Below are positions 1 through 8,145 of a DNA stretch of 64,000 nucleotides, in pieces. Positions within the stretch are counted from its first letter, which is position 1, and each line of letters opens with the position of its first letter. This stretch comes from Paraburkholderia fungorum. Its GTDB lineage: Bacteria > Pseudomonadota > Gammaproteobacteria > Burkholderiales > Burkholderiaceae. The translations under genes were made by a program, and so were the position numbers. Where the stretch lies: positions 1 through 64,000 of the forward strand of contig NZ_MCAS01000021.1 in the NCBI RefSeq assembly GCF_003610895.1. Reading direction: 5' to 3'. Below the pieces are notes generated by a model. It saw only the letters and a list, made by a program, of their open reading frames with translations. It searched no databases and had not been told where the DNA came from.

Positions 1-510
1 CGAAAGACCGGCCGAAGTGGAAGACCGCGCGGTGCCCGGGCATTGGGAAGGCGATCTGCTGGCGGGCTCGAACAACACCTACATAGCCACACTGGTGGAG
101 CGGCACTCGCGTTATGTGATGCTGGTCAAGGTGGCAGGCAAGGACACGGCAAGTGTGGTGTCCGCGCTGATAAAACAGGTGAATAAACTGCCGAAACAAC
201 TGCGTGGCTCACTGACATGGGACCGGGGTACCGAGATGGCGAGCCATCGGAACTTCACGATTGCCACGGACGTGCAGGTGTATTTCTGCGACCCGCGAAG
301 TCCATGGCAACGCGGCAGCAACGAGAACACGAATGGGCTGCTGCGTCAGTATTTCCCCAAAGGCAAGCCAGTGGACGGCTATTCGCAGGCAGACCTGAAC
401 AAGGTCGCTGCGCAACTGAATGGTCGACCCCGTCAGACCTTGCAATTTATGAACCCTGCTGAAAAACTGGCAGAAACGTTGGGTGTTGCAATGACCGGTT
501 GAATCCGCCG
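1..510 (+). mobile_element. Right end of an IS30-family insertion sequence, cut by the window edge
   Basis: The first half-kilobase is the 3' part of an IS30-type transposase gene and the bases just after its stop. The terminal inverted repeat of IS30 elements often overlaps or closely follows the transposase stop, so the element probably ends near 500-510. I cannot place the exact end or a target duplication because the left end is outside the window. The flanking DNA to about 730 holds no gene and ends in a pyrimidine-rich stretch before the amidohydrolase stop. Confidence 0.6.
2..502 (+). CDS. IS30-family transposase, 5'-truncated by the window edge
   Basis: This is the C-terminal catalytic part of an IS30-family DDE transposase, which cuts and rejoins the ends of its own element. 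The reading frame is open to the first base of the window, so the helix-turn-helix N-terminus lies outside and the first GTG (17) is not the real start. The DDE signature is visible: Asp in HWEGDLL, Asp in TWDRGTEM, and Glu in the SPWQRGSNENTNGLL stretch that is characteristic of IS30 transposases. The C-terminus (LNGRPRQTLQFMNPAEKL) also matches the family. No frameshift is seen in the visible part, so the element may be intact. Confidence 0.92.
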   Translation, partial: ERPAEVEDRAVPGHWEGDLLAGSNNTYIATLVERHSRYVMLVKVAGKDTASVVSALIKQVNKLPKQLRGSLTWDRGTEMASHRNFTIATDVQVYFCDPRSPWQRGSNENTNGLLRQYFPKGKPVDGYSQADLNKVAAQLNGRPRQTLQFMNPAEKLAETLGVAMTG

Positions 511-730
511 CTTTACACCGCTAGCTCATAAGCGGGTCCCCCGCGCAGTCGCGGTAGTGGTGCATCTGGAATCTGTGCCCCCGCACACTCCGCGCTAGTG
601 ACAAAGGGTTCGTTCGCTCCCACTCCGCACTGCGTGCGTCGCGGATGGGTCTGCATGGGAAACCTGGCGTGTGGGTGTGGGTATGCCGTGTTTTTGCTTA
701 CCGCCTTCTTCCTTCTTCTTTCTGACTCTC

Positions 731-2380
731 CTAGTCGAGTTGGCCGTGTACCGTCTCGCCCTCGAATAATGTCATCGTCGTCGTTATCTCCGCTATCTGA
801 TGGGGCGCCACTTCGCGTATGTCGTTGCTCAATACCGCCAATGACGCGGGTCTGCCGGGGCTCAGTTGGCCTGCCCGGTCGTCAAAGCGCAAGCTGTATG
901 CTGAATTGTGCGTGTACGCTCTCAGCATCGTCGCGATGTCGACGCTTTGCTCCGCAAGGAAGGGGCTGTCGTTTATGTCCCCCGGTTTCGCGCGGCGTAG
1001 CGCGGTTTCTATCGCCACCAACGGGTTTTGAGTCGACACCGGCCAGTCGGAACCGCCCGATAACATCGCGCCGTGGCGCTGCAAATCGCCGAACGCGTAG
1101 TGGCGGCTCATTCGCTGCTCACCAAGCAGTTGCGTGTACAACTCCCGCAGATCAGGGGCGATGCTGCCCCATACGGCCTGGATCGATGCGATGGCGCCAG
1201 TCTGCGCGAAACGCGGGACGTCCTGCGGGTCGATCAGTTGCACGTGCGCCAGCTGCGCGCGGCGGTCGCGGTGGCCACGTTCCTGGTTCAGCGCTTCAAG
1301 TGCGTCCAATGCCATGCGTACCGCGCGGTCGCCGATTGTGTGAAAGTGCAGGTCGAAGCCAGCAGCGTCCGCGGCAAATACAGCCTCGCGCAATTGCGCG
1401 GGATCCCAATGCGCCGCGCCGTTATGGTCGGCGTCGTCGTAGTTGCTTAACAATGCGCCAGTGTGGCTCTCGAGCACACCGTCGATGAAAATCTTCGCTG
1501 TATGCAAGCGCACCCGCCCGCCGTCGTACTGGTGGCGCCAGTCGATCAGCCTCGCAATCTGCGGTGCTAGTGACATATTCGGCGATACCAGCAAGCCCAG
1601 GCTCACGTTCGCCTTCAATTCACCACTGTCTCGCGCGCGCACGTAAGCATCCACGAGACGTTGCCCCACCATCGCCTCGAACCACCCCGTAATACCGTTC
1701 TCGTGCGCCTGGCGCTGCGCTTTGCGGAAAGCCCGCGCGGATTCGTCCGCGCCCATTTGCGGAAGATGGCGGAACAGTCCGTAGAGCGCCGCTTCATGCA
1801 CGACGCCCGTAGGTTCGCCCCGTTCGTCGCGTTCGTAGATGCCGCCTTCCGGGTCCGGCGTCGTCGCGCTCACGCCGAGGGTGCGTAGTGCGGCCGTGTT
1901 CAGGCAGCCGGAATGCACGTCATGGCCAATCAGCAGCAGCGGACGATCACTCACCATCGTGTCGAGTGCCGCACGGTTAAGTCGGGCGCCGAGCGCTTCG
2001 AGCGCAACGTTGCCCGCCATCACCCAACTGCGCTGCGGATGCAGGGCGGCACATTCGCTAACCTGGTGGGAAATGGCGTCGAATGAATGCGCGTCACCCA
2101 GATCGCCGTCACACGTCAACTGGAATCCTTCAACCGGGTGCGCGTGCGAATCCGTAAAGCCAGGCACGACCATGCGGCCACGCAAATCAATCTCTTCAGT
2201 TTTGCGGAGCGCTTGCGGCAAACCCGCGCGGCTGCCGACGTATGCAATCATGCCGTCGCGTACAGCGAGGCAATCCGCGAAAACCGGCGTCGCGCCGCCG
2301 GTGTAGATCGCACCGTTGAAGAAGGTGCAGTTGCGGTAGCGCAGCGCGTCGCGAACGGTGTCTTGGGAAAAGTTGGCCAT
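731..2380 (-). CDS. YtcJ-like metal-dependent amidohydrolase
   Basis: A 549-residue enzyme of the amidohydrolase superfamily, YtcJ-like group, predicted to hydrolyse C-N bonds of an amide or cyclic substrate in the cytoplasm; the substrate is unknown. After a small beta-sandwich, the metal motif DSHAHP places His ligands at about residues 79 and 81. Later family motifs are FHTIGDRAVRMALD and GGSDWPV, followed by the C-terminal AYTHNSAYSLRFDDRAGQLSPG region. I start it at ATG 2380 (MANFSQDTVRD). The frame is open upstream to 2959, but that part is Arg/His-rich and antisense to the porin gene, so it is not coding. It is the last gene of a run potF-like, porin, amidohydrolase, with only 8 bp between it and the porin. 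The genes before it suggest an imported nitrogen compound as substrate. Confidence 0.88.
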   Translation of the reverse strand: MANFSQDTVRDALRYRNCTFFNGAIYTGGATPVFADCLAVRDGMIAYVGSRAGLPQALRKTEEIDLRGRMVVPGFTDSHAHPVEGFQLTCDGDLGDAHSFDAISHQVSECAALHPQRSWVMAGNVALEALGARLNRAALDTMVSDRPLLLIGHDVHSGCLNTAALRTLGVSATTPDPEGGIYERDERGEPTGVVHEAALYGLFRHLPQMGADESARAFRKAQRQAHENGITGWFEAMVGQRLVDAYVRARDSGELKANVSLGLLVSPNMSLAPQIARLIDWRHQYDGGRVRLHTAKIFIDGVLESHTGALLSNYDDADHNGAAHWDPAQLREAVFAADAAGFDLHFHTIGDRAVRMALDALEALNQERGHRDRRAQLAHVQLIDPQDVPRFAQTGAIASIQAVWGSIAPDLRELYTQLLGEQRMSRHYAFGDLQRHGAMLSGGSDWPVSTQNPLVAIETALRRAKPGDINDSPFLAEQSVDIATMLRAYTHNSAYSLRFDDRAGQLSPGRPASLAVLSNDIREVAPHQIAEITTTMTLFEGETVHGQLD

Positions 2381-2388
2381 GATAGTCG

Positions 2389-3957
2389 TCAGAAGGAATA
2401 GATGAACTGGGTCGCCAGAATGTCGTTGGCGCGTGAGTAGGTGCCGTCGTTCATCAGGAACACGGGGTGGTTGGCCTGGTCGTGCCGGTATTCGAACTTC
2501 AGCGTGATCTGCTGGGTTGGAAAGAACAGCAGGTCGGCCGTGATGTCGTAGTGCGTGGCGCCCTTGCATTCGGTGCCGTTGTGCGTCGATGCGGCGAAGC
2601 ACGCGGGATCGATGCCGAAACCGCTCGTCGCATTCACCGACGGATTGCCGCCGGAAAGCCCATACAGAATGTTCGGCGCACCGCCGCCGTTGGCGGTGTC
2701 GTTCAGGTAGTCGAAGCGCAGCGTCGCGCCCATGTGGCCAAGCCACGTGGAAGTCCACTTCTTGTGGCCCTGCAGCGAAATGCCATACCAGCGCGCAGTG
2801 CCGCCGTCGTAAGCGCCCTTCTGCTGCTCGCCGTAGTCGAGCTGTGCGTTCAGTTGCAGCTTGTCGCGCGTGTAGGTCAGATCGGTTTCGACGTAGCGCA
2901 TCATGCCGAATGGGGTCGACGCGTTGCATTGATAGCCGTAGCCGCCAGGATTCGCACACGGCGAAAACAAGGTCGAGCGGCCGATCATGCCGGCCACGCC
3001 AATGTCGAGCGCCGTCGACAATGCATCGTCGAAGCGCGCGGAGATCGACGGCACCCAGTTGCTCTGCGAGGTATTGTTCGGACCCTTGACGATCGCCGAC
3101 GCCGTGCGTAACTGCTCGTTCGCGATATACACCTGCCAGAAATGCGTGAAGATCGCGTTGTTGCCCTTCAGGCCGATGCCGACCATGCCCGCCGGCTCGC
3201 TGAAGTCGTACAGCAGGTTGTGCGTCAGGGTCAGCATCTGATTCGACGGTAACGGCTCGTAGCCGATGGGGCTCTGCAACAAACCCGCCGTGAAGGTGGT
3301 CAGCGAATTCAGCGGTACCGTCACATCGGCTTGCGTCAGGATGTTGTTGCCGACGCTGCCGTGACCGCTGCTCAAGGTCGAGCCTACGCCGCGATTCGGC
3401 TGGATGACGATTTCCGCCGCCGGCGCAAGCGGGCCGACGCCGAAGGTCTTCTTGATGTCGAGATAGACATCGCCGATCTGGCTTTCGAAGTAGTCGTAGA
3501 CGCCCGGGTCGTGATTCAGGAACTGGAAACCGCCTGAATGCTGTGCACGGTTGTAGAGATACAAGGGATCGATATAACCGGTCACGCTCAGACCCGCGAG
3601 CGGACCCGTGGTGGCCGCATCTTCAAGCGAATCCGTTTTCAGCGTGAGGTTGTTCACCTGCTCGTGCATCGACTGGAAATCGCGCGCCAATGCCGCGGAG
3701 TCCTGCGCGGCAGAGGAAGCTGCAGCAGGCGCCGGTGCGGAAGCGCCCGCTGCTATCTGCGGCGTTGCCTTGATTTTTCCCTGATCCTTCGCCTGGACCT
3801 GCAGACTATGAATCTCAGCTTGCAACGACGTGATTTGCGCCTGCAATGCGGCGAGTTGCGCGGCAACCGAAGGGGAAACTGCGGGGTCCGGCTGCGCGGC
3901 AAGAGCAGTCAACTGGAACGCAAGTGCGCTCACCAGAACAATGACTTTCAGTTTCAT
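2389..3957 (-). CDS. Outer-membrane beta-barrel porin (DUF3138-like)
   Basis: A 522-residue protein with a classic signal peptide (MKLKVIVLVSALAFQLTALAA), then a short coiled coil of about 35 residues (AQLAALQAQITSLQAEIHSLQ), a Pro/Ala linker, and a long beta-barrel region from about residue 120. The C-terminal residue is Phe (ATQFIYSF), as expected for a BAM-inserted outer-membrane protein. The barrel segment with DIKKTFGVGPLAPAAEI and LTHNLLYDFSEP resembles, from memory, the beta-proteobacterial DUF3138 porin-like family; that assignment is not checked. The N-terminal coiled coil is typical of trimeric porins that pack against peptidoglycan. It lies between the PotF-like binding protein and the amidohydrolase and probably carries the same substrate across the outer membrane. 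Confidence 0.82.
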   Translation of the reverse strand: MKLKVIVLVSALAFQLTALAAQPDPAVSPSVAAQLAALQAQITSLQAEIHSLQVQAKDQGKIKATPQIAAGASAPAPAAASSAAQDSAALARDFQSMHEQVNNLTLKTDSLEDAATTGPLAGLSVTGYIDPLYLYNRAQHSGGFQFLNHDPGVYDYFESQIGDVYLDIKKTFGVGPLAPAAEIVIQPNRGVGSTLSSGHGSVGNNILTQADVTVPLNSLTTFTAGLLQSPIGYEPLPSNQMLTLTHNLLYDFSEPAGMVGIGLKGNNAIFTHFWQVYIANEQLRTASAIVKGPNNTSQSNWVPSISARFDDALSTALDIGVAGMIGRSTLFSPCANPGGYGYQCNASTPFGMMRYVETDLTYTRDKLQLNAQLDYGEQQKGAYDGGTARWYGISLQGHKKWTSTWLGHMGATLRFDYLNDTANGGGAPNILYGLSGGNPSVNATSGFGIDPACFAASTHNGTECKGATHYDITADLLFFPTQQITLKFEYRHDQANHPVFLMNDGTYSRANDILATQFIYSF

Positions 3958-4121
3958 GATGGAAGACGTCGAATGGACGTGTTGATCCGCACCGCGTCGC
4001 GAGACGCGGCGGCAGGATGCGTGCTTGTTGTATGAACGCGGGGGGCCGCGGAACTCAGTTACGCTGCAAGCGCACTGATGTCACCCGGTTGCGCGGCCCA
4101 TCAGATAACCCGTGCGGGCCA

Positions 4122-5231
4122 CTAGTCCGCCTTGTACTGTTGCCACAAGCGCGTCACGAGCCGGTTGACCTCGGTCGGCAAAGGCTTGACCGCGAACAGC
4201 TTGTTGAAGTCGGCCGGTGGCGGAAACACCGCCGTGTCGGCCAGCACGTCGGCATGGACCAGTTTCGCCGCGCTCGACACCGCGCTCGGGTACGAAGTGT
4301 CGTTAGTCAGGTTCGCGCTCTCCTGCTCGGACAACACGAAGTTGATCCATTTCAGCGCCGCATCGGGATGCGGCGCGTCCTTCGGCACGGCCATCACGTC
4401 GAACCAGATCGGACCGCCTTCGTTCGGCAGAATGTATTTGATGTGATAGGCGCGATGCGCATCCAGCGCGGAACGCCGCGCGGTGTTCACGTCACCCGAC
4501 CAGCCGAGCGCGAGACAGATGTCGCCGTTTGCCAGATCGCCGATATAGCTGCCCGTACTGAACTGCGCGATGTATGGCCGGATACCCTTCAATACGGTCA
4601 TCGCATCCTGGTAGTCCTTGGGGTTGGCGCTATTCGGATCGCGCTTCATGTATAGCAACACGCTGCCGAACACATCGCGTGGCGAATCGATCAGCGAAAT
4701 GCCGCAGTTTTTTAGCTTCGCCGCGTTCCTGGGATCGAACAGCAAATCGAGACCATCGAGTTTCGCGTCCTTGCCGAGCGCGGTCTGGACTTTCTCGACG
4801 TTGATGCCGAAACCGTCCGTACCCCAGCTCCATGGCACTCCATATTGATGACCGGGATCGTCGGCGGCGAGAAGCGCCATGAGCTTTGGGTCGAGCAACC
4901 CGTAGTTCGGCAGCTTCGTTTTGTCGAGAGGCTGGTAAATGCCCGCGGCGACCTGCTTCGCCCAGAACGCGTCCGAAGGCACCACCACGTCGTAGCCCGA
5001 GCTGCCGGAGAGCAATTTGGCCTGCAAGGTCTCGTTGCTATCGAACTCCTGATACACCACATGGATCCCGGTCGCCTTCTCAAAGTTGGCGACCGTATCC
5101 TTGCCGATCGAATTGCCCCAGTTATAGACATTCACGACGGCTGGGTCCGCATGCGCCGCCGCAGCCAGCAAACATGCCGACAGTGCCCGCATCGAGCGCG
5201 CCAGTCTCTTACTCAACCCGCTGATTTCCAT
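4122..5231 (-). CDS. PotF-like polyamine ABC transporter substrate-binding protein
   Basis: A 369-residue periplasmic binding protein of the PotD/PotF family, which captures spermidine, putrescine or related polyamines. The signal peptide has a basic n-region (KRLARSMR) and a likely cut after AAAAHA, followed by the family hallmark VVNVYNWGNSIG. Further family segments are FEKATGIHVVYQEFDSNE, GYDVVVPSDAFWAKQ, QYGVPWSWGTDGFG and the C-terminal DAALKWINFVLSEQE. No permease or ATPase gene of an ABC transporter lies within the window, so it either works with components encoded elsewhere or acts as a sensor or scavenger. The 235 bp between it and the divergent luxR gene must hold both promoters; I see no clear operator there. 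Confidence 0.88.
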   Translation of the reverse strand: MEISGLSKRLARSMRALSACLLAAAAHADPAVVNVYNWGNSIGKDTVANFEKATGIHVVYQEFDSNETLQAKLLSGSSGYDVVVPSDAFWAKQVAAGIYQPLDKTKLPNYGLLDPKLMALLAADDPGHQYGVPWSWGTDGFGINVEKVQTALGKDAKLDGLDLLFDPRNAAKLKNCGISLIDSPRDVFGSVLLYMKRDPNSANPKDYQDAMTVLKGIRPYIAQFSTGSYIGDLANGDICLALGWSGDVNTARRSALDAHRAYHIKYILPNEGGPIWFDVMAVPKDAPHPDAALKWINFVLSEQESANLTNDTSYPSAVSSAAKLVHADVLADTAVFPPPADFNKLFAVKPLPTEVNRLVTRLWQQYKAD

Positions 5232-5466
5232 CCCCTACCTCCGTCCCCGTTTCGTGATAATGCATCGATGGGCAGAGTCTAGGGAGGCGAAATTGTGCCG
5301 TCTGTCCCGACTGAGGGGGGACACGCACGATATAAACGCTCCACACCCGGTTTCCGGTGCTCCCGCGCTTACACCCGTCAAATGGATGGGTAAGCCGCAG
5401 TGGGCGTGCTGATTTTTTCGTGTTATCAGTGAGGTTGCCGCGACCCTCCGTTGAAAATATCAGGTC

Positions 5467-6327
5467 ATGACCGCTTCTCCCTCCATCACACCGCTGTCCG
5501 TCGGGCAATTGGCGGCGCTGTCGAACGCCTTGGGTCCGCTGGTCGACTCGGCCGGTTCGTCGCGTTTTCTGGCGCAGCTATTCGATTGCGTCAAGCGATT
5601 CGTCGATTGCGACTCGTTGCATCTGCAACGGACACGCGCCACACCGCGGGACACAGGTGCCCGGCGCATCGAATGGATCGGCAGCTATGCGCCCGACCAT
5701 GAAGCCTTGCAACGGACCATGGAGAAGTACTTCGCCAGTTTCGTCGACCGCGATCCGCTTAACGGCCGGATTGGGGATGCCCAGCAGATCGAGTTGATTC
5801 ACTTTTCCGCGCAGACTATCGAAGACACCGAAATGCGCTGCCTGATCTACGACGTTGCGGATATTCACGACGAATGCGTGGTGGTGCGGCCGTCCAATGG
5901 TGTCGTCTATTCGCTGTCCACGTGCCGCGCGAAGCGCTTGCCGGCGTTTTCGCTCTATGACTTGAGCGTACTCAAGCATCTCGGCCAGGTGCTGTTGCCG
6001 CTCGCGGAACTGCATACGCGCATGGTCGGTGTGCCGCTCGACGACAACCTCAACCGGATTGCCCCCGCCGACGTATTGCAGGCGTATCTGACGCGCCGTT
6101 CGATCCTGCTTTCGTCGCGCGAGACGAGCGTGTGTTCAGCCTTCGTCAAAGGCATGACGACACTCGCGATCGCACAGTCGATGGGCGTCAAGGAATCGAC
6201 CGTCGAAACCTACGCCAAGCGCGCGTTCGCGAAGCTTGGCGTGAGTTCGCGGCGCGGGTTATTGTCGGCCGTGCATGGGCGTGACGAGGCCACTGCGGCA
6301 CAGGCGGCAGTCCAGTCGCTCGAGTAG
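5467..6327 (+). CDS. LuxR-family transcriptional regulator
   Basis: A 286-residue regulator with a C-terminal LuxR/GerE helix-turn-helix at about residues 220-278 (LSSRETSVCSAFVKGMTTLA, then SMGVKESTVETYAKRAFAKLGV). The N-terminal two thirds have no receiver-type Asp pocket and no recognisable autoinducer-domain motif; this part may be a GAF-like or other sensor domain. A weak Shine-Dalgarno (AGG) precedes the ATG. It is divergent from the potF-like, porin, amidohydrolase run and co-oriented with ridA, so local control of this uptake module is the simplest guess. The inducer is unknown. Confidence 0.85.
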   Translation: MTASPSITPLSVGQLAALSNALGPLVDSAGSSRFLAQLFDCVKRFVDCDSLHLQRTRATPRDTGARRIEWIGSYAPDHEALQRTMEKYFASFVDRDPLNGRIGDAQQIELIHFSAQTIEDTEMRCLIYDVADIHDECVVVRPSNGVVYSLSTCRAKRLPAFSLYDLSVLKHLGQVLLPLAELHTRMVGVPLDDNLNRIAPADVLQAYLTRRSILLSSRETSVCSAFVKGMTTLAIAQSMGVKESTVETYAKRAFAKLGVSSRRGLLSAVHGRDEATAAQAAVQSLE

Positions 6328-6385
6328 CGTTGTGGGCGATAGGAACCCGATTCTCCGTACTACATACGCTGATTGAAAAACTGAC

Positions 6386-6799
6386 ATGAGCAAAATAGAA
6401 CGCCTGCGTCTTCCGGAAGATGACGCAACGTTTGGAAGCAATCGAATTTTCGATCTTTTCCAATACTCTCCTGCCGTTACGGCCAACGGGCTGGCCTTCA
6501 TCGCCGGCCAGATCGGGCTGCGCGCAGACGGGTCGATTCCCGCAGAGCCGCGAGACCAGATCGACGTCGCATTCAAGCGTATCGAGGCTGTGCTCCAGCA
6601 CCTCGGGCTCGACTTCACCGACGTGGTCGAACTTGTTTCCTACCACGTCGACATCGCCTCGCAACTCGCCACATTCCGCGAAGTGAAGGAACACTACATC
6701 CGCTCCGACTTCCCGGCGTGGACGATTCTCGGCGTTGCCTCGCTGGCGCGTCCCGAGCTTATCGTCGAGATCAAGGTCGTCGCCGCAACCCGCAAGTGA
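6386..6799 (+). CDS. RidA family reactive-intermediate deaminase
   Basis: A 137-residue RidA/YjgF/UK114 protein. Members of this family hydrolyse reactive enamine/imine intermediates released by PLP enzymes, or act in amine catabolism. Family features are GLAFIAGQIGLRADGS, a central VVELVSYHVDI strand, and the C-terminal ARPELIVEIKVVA stretch, which keeps the Arg needed for the carboxylate of the substrate. It follows the LuxR gene by 58 bp on the same strand and is likely co-transcribed. Together with the polyamine-binding protein and the amidohydrolase, it supports an amine or amide catabolism theme. Confidence 0.88.
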   Translation: MSKIERLRLPEDDATFGSNRIFDLFQYSPAVTANGLAFIAGQIGLRADGSIPAEPRDQIDVAFKRIEAVLQHLGLDFTDVVELVSYHVDIASQLATFREVKEHYIRSDFPAWTILGVASLARPELIVEIKVVAATRK

Positions 6800-6850
6800 G
6801 CCGCGGCTGCGCCGGATAGTGACTCAGTAGCTCAATCCGCGTGGCACGCG

Positions 6851-7375
6851 TCAGGGATTGTCAGCGAGCGCCACGGACGGCGGTGCATGGTCGTCCATCG
6901 CATTCACCGCGGCGCGGCGCTCAGGCGATTTCATCGAATGCAGAGGGAGTGCCACGAAAAGGCTGACGCGACGCAGAATCTGACGGAAAACCGCCTCGAA
7001 CACGCGCTTTTGTTCCGCCTCGGTTCCGGTCTCAGCAAGCGGGTCGGCAAAGTTCCACTGGCAAAAGGTAGGATTGCCAGAAAACTGCGGCGCGTAGGAC
7101 TCCCCTGCTTCATCGCACATCGCGATAACCAGGTCCATTTCTGGCGCGGACACGCCGGCAAACTGCGCCCAGCTCTTTGGACGCAGCTTGGCCACCTCTG
7201 AAATCGTCGGACGTAGCTGCGCAAGCGTCAATGGATGCACGTCGGCTGTCGGTTCAATACCCGCGCTGAATGCATTGAATCTGTCGCTACCCAGTTCGCG
7301 CAACAAAGCCTCCGCCATGATGCTGCGGGCAGAGTTGGCGCGACACAAAAACAGCACGTTGTATTTCTGATTCAT
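6851..7375 (-). CDS. ArsC-like / low-molecular-weight phosphatase-fold protein
   Basis: A 174-residue protein of the thioredoxin-coupled arsenate reductase/LMW phosphatase fold. The phosphate/arsenate loop CX5R is intact (Cys11-R-A-N-S-A-Arg17-S). The second redox Cys is present at about residue 87 (VIAMCDEAGESY), but the third Cys expected about seven residues later is Tyr94. Another Cys at 105 (TFCQWNF) might substitute. The tail beyond about residue 140 is longer than in classical ArsC. No arsR, arsB or acr3 gene lies beside it, so arsenate reduction is only a family-based guess and a phosphatase role remains possible. The start ATG at 7373-7375 gives MNQKYNVLFLC, the normal family N-terminus. 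Confidence 0.8.
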   Translation of the reverse strand: MNQKYNVLFLCRANSARSIMAEALLRELGSDRFNAFSAGIEPTADVHPLTLAQLRPTISEVAKLRPKSWAQFAGVSAPEMDLVIAMCDEAGESYAPQFSGNPTFCQWNFADPLAETGTEAEQKRVFEAVFRQILRRVSLFVALPLHSMKSPERRAAVNAMDDHAPPSVALADNP

Positions 7376-7533
7376 GGAAGACCCCCGTCATACTCTGGCC
7401 AATTAGTTTTTTAGCCATTCTGACGGTCGAGTTTTGCGGCTCCATGACAAGTCTTTCGCGAGAACATCGCCGCACGTGCCAGCTGGAATGCCCCGACCGC
7501 TTTCGGTACCGAAGTATCGGCGCAACACCGTGG

Positions 7534-7818
7534 TCAGGAACGCAGCACGCCTTTCAGTCGCCCCAGTTCTGCCGGTCTGGTGTATGACCGGTACAGTTCG
7601 CCAACCGTGCCGAATGCTAGAGCGGGCTTGAGCGTGGCGCCGGGAAGTGCGTCTGTAATCCAGTCAAACGCATTCATTTCACGCTGGGCAGCGTGGATTG
7701 CAGCGGTGAGCACGGTAAGGGCTCGCTCGGCGGAGTGGCCACCGAGGTCAAGGAAGCAGCTCTCAAATGGATGCTTCGTGGCAGGTTCGACGTGTAACAC
7801 TGATTTTCGAGCGTCCAA
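7534..7818 (-). CDS. Small hypothetical protein, TTG start
   Basis: A 94-residue protein that I do not recognise. It has no signal peptide or membrane segment. The start is TTG at 7816-7818, chosen because a strong AGGAG lies 6 bases upstream and no better start exists. The gene stands alone between arsC-like and a small membrane protein gene on the same strand. Confidence 0.55.
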   Translation of the reverse strand: MDARKSVLHVEPATKHPFESCFLDLGGHSAERALTVLTAAIHAAQREMNAFDWITDALPGATLKPALAFGTVGELYRSYTRPAELGRLKGVLRS

Positions 7819-7915
7819 ATCAATCTCCTACGCGGATTGCACCTTCTGTATATCAACCGATTGTGACAATTGCGTCGTTCCATTCGGCCAAAGACAGGAC
7901 CTGAGCCATGCCGGC

Positions 7916-8104
7916 TCATCCTGCGCGTTTGTTTCGTTGCGCGCGATTCGCGCGCCAGCGAATCAGGCCGCCGGCCAGTGCGGCGAAACCCGCAGTCGCC
8001 AGGTAGCCGGCGAGGCGGATGGCGTCCTCACCCGAAAGGCGCGAGACCAGCACAACGACAATGGCGGTTGCAAGCAGAGCGAGAAATGCGATTGCCCATT
8101 TCAT
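7916..8104 (-). CDS. Small two-helix membrane protein
   Basis: A 62-residue protein with two hydrophobic segments, at about 3-21 (AIAFLALLATAIVVVLVS) and 29-47 (LAGYLATAGFAALAGGLI), and a basic C-terminal tail (RWRANRAQRNKRAG), suggesting a small inner-membrane protein with a cytoplasmic tail. GGGGAG lies 6 bases before the ATG, which supports translation. I do not recognise a family. It follows the lysR gene by 41 bp on the same strand and may be expressed with it. Confidence 0.6.
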   Translation of the reverse strand: MKWAIAFLALLATAIVVVLVSRLSGEDAIRLAGYLATAGFAALAGGLIRWRANRAQRNKRAG

Positions 8105-8145
8105 CTACGTCTCCCCTGTGGTTTGATGTGCTGCCACGTGCACGG

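Noticed and set aside
598..1488. 296-residue plus-strand open frame over the IS flank and the amidohydrolase 3' end
   Set aside because: Arg/Ser/Cys-rich translation typical of antisense frames in GC-rich DNA; it overlaps a clear enzyme gene on the other strand.
2381..2959. In-frame upstream extension of the amidohydrolase
   Set aside because: The extension lies antisense to the porin, has a non-protein-like Arg/His composition, and the family N-terminus begins at 2380.
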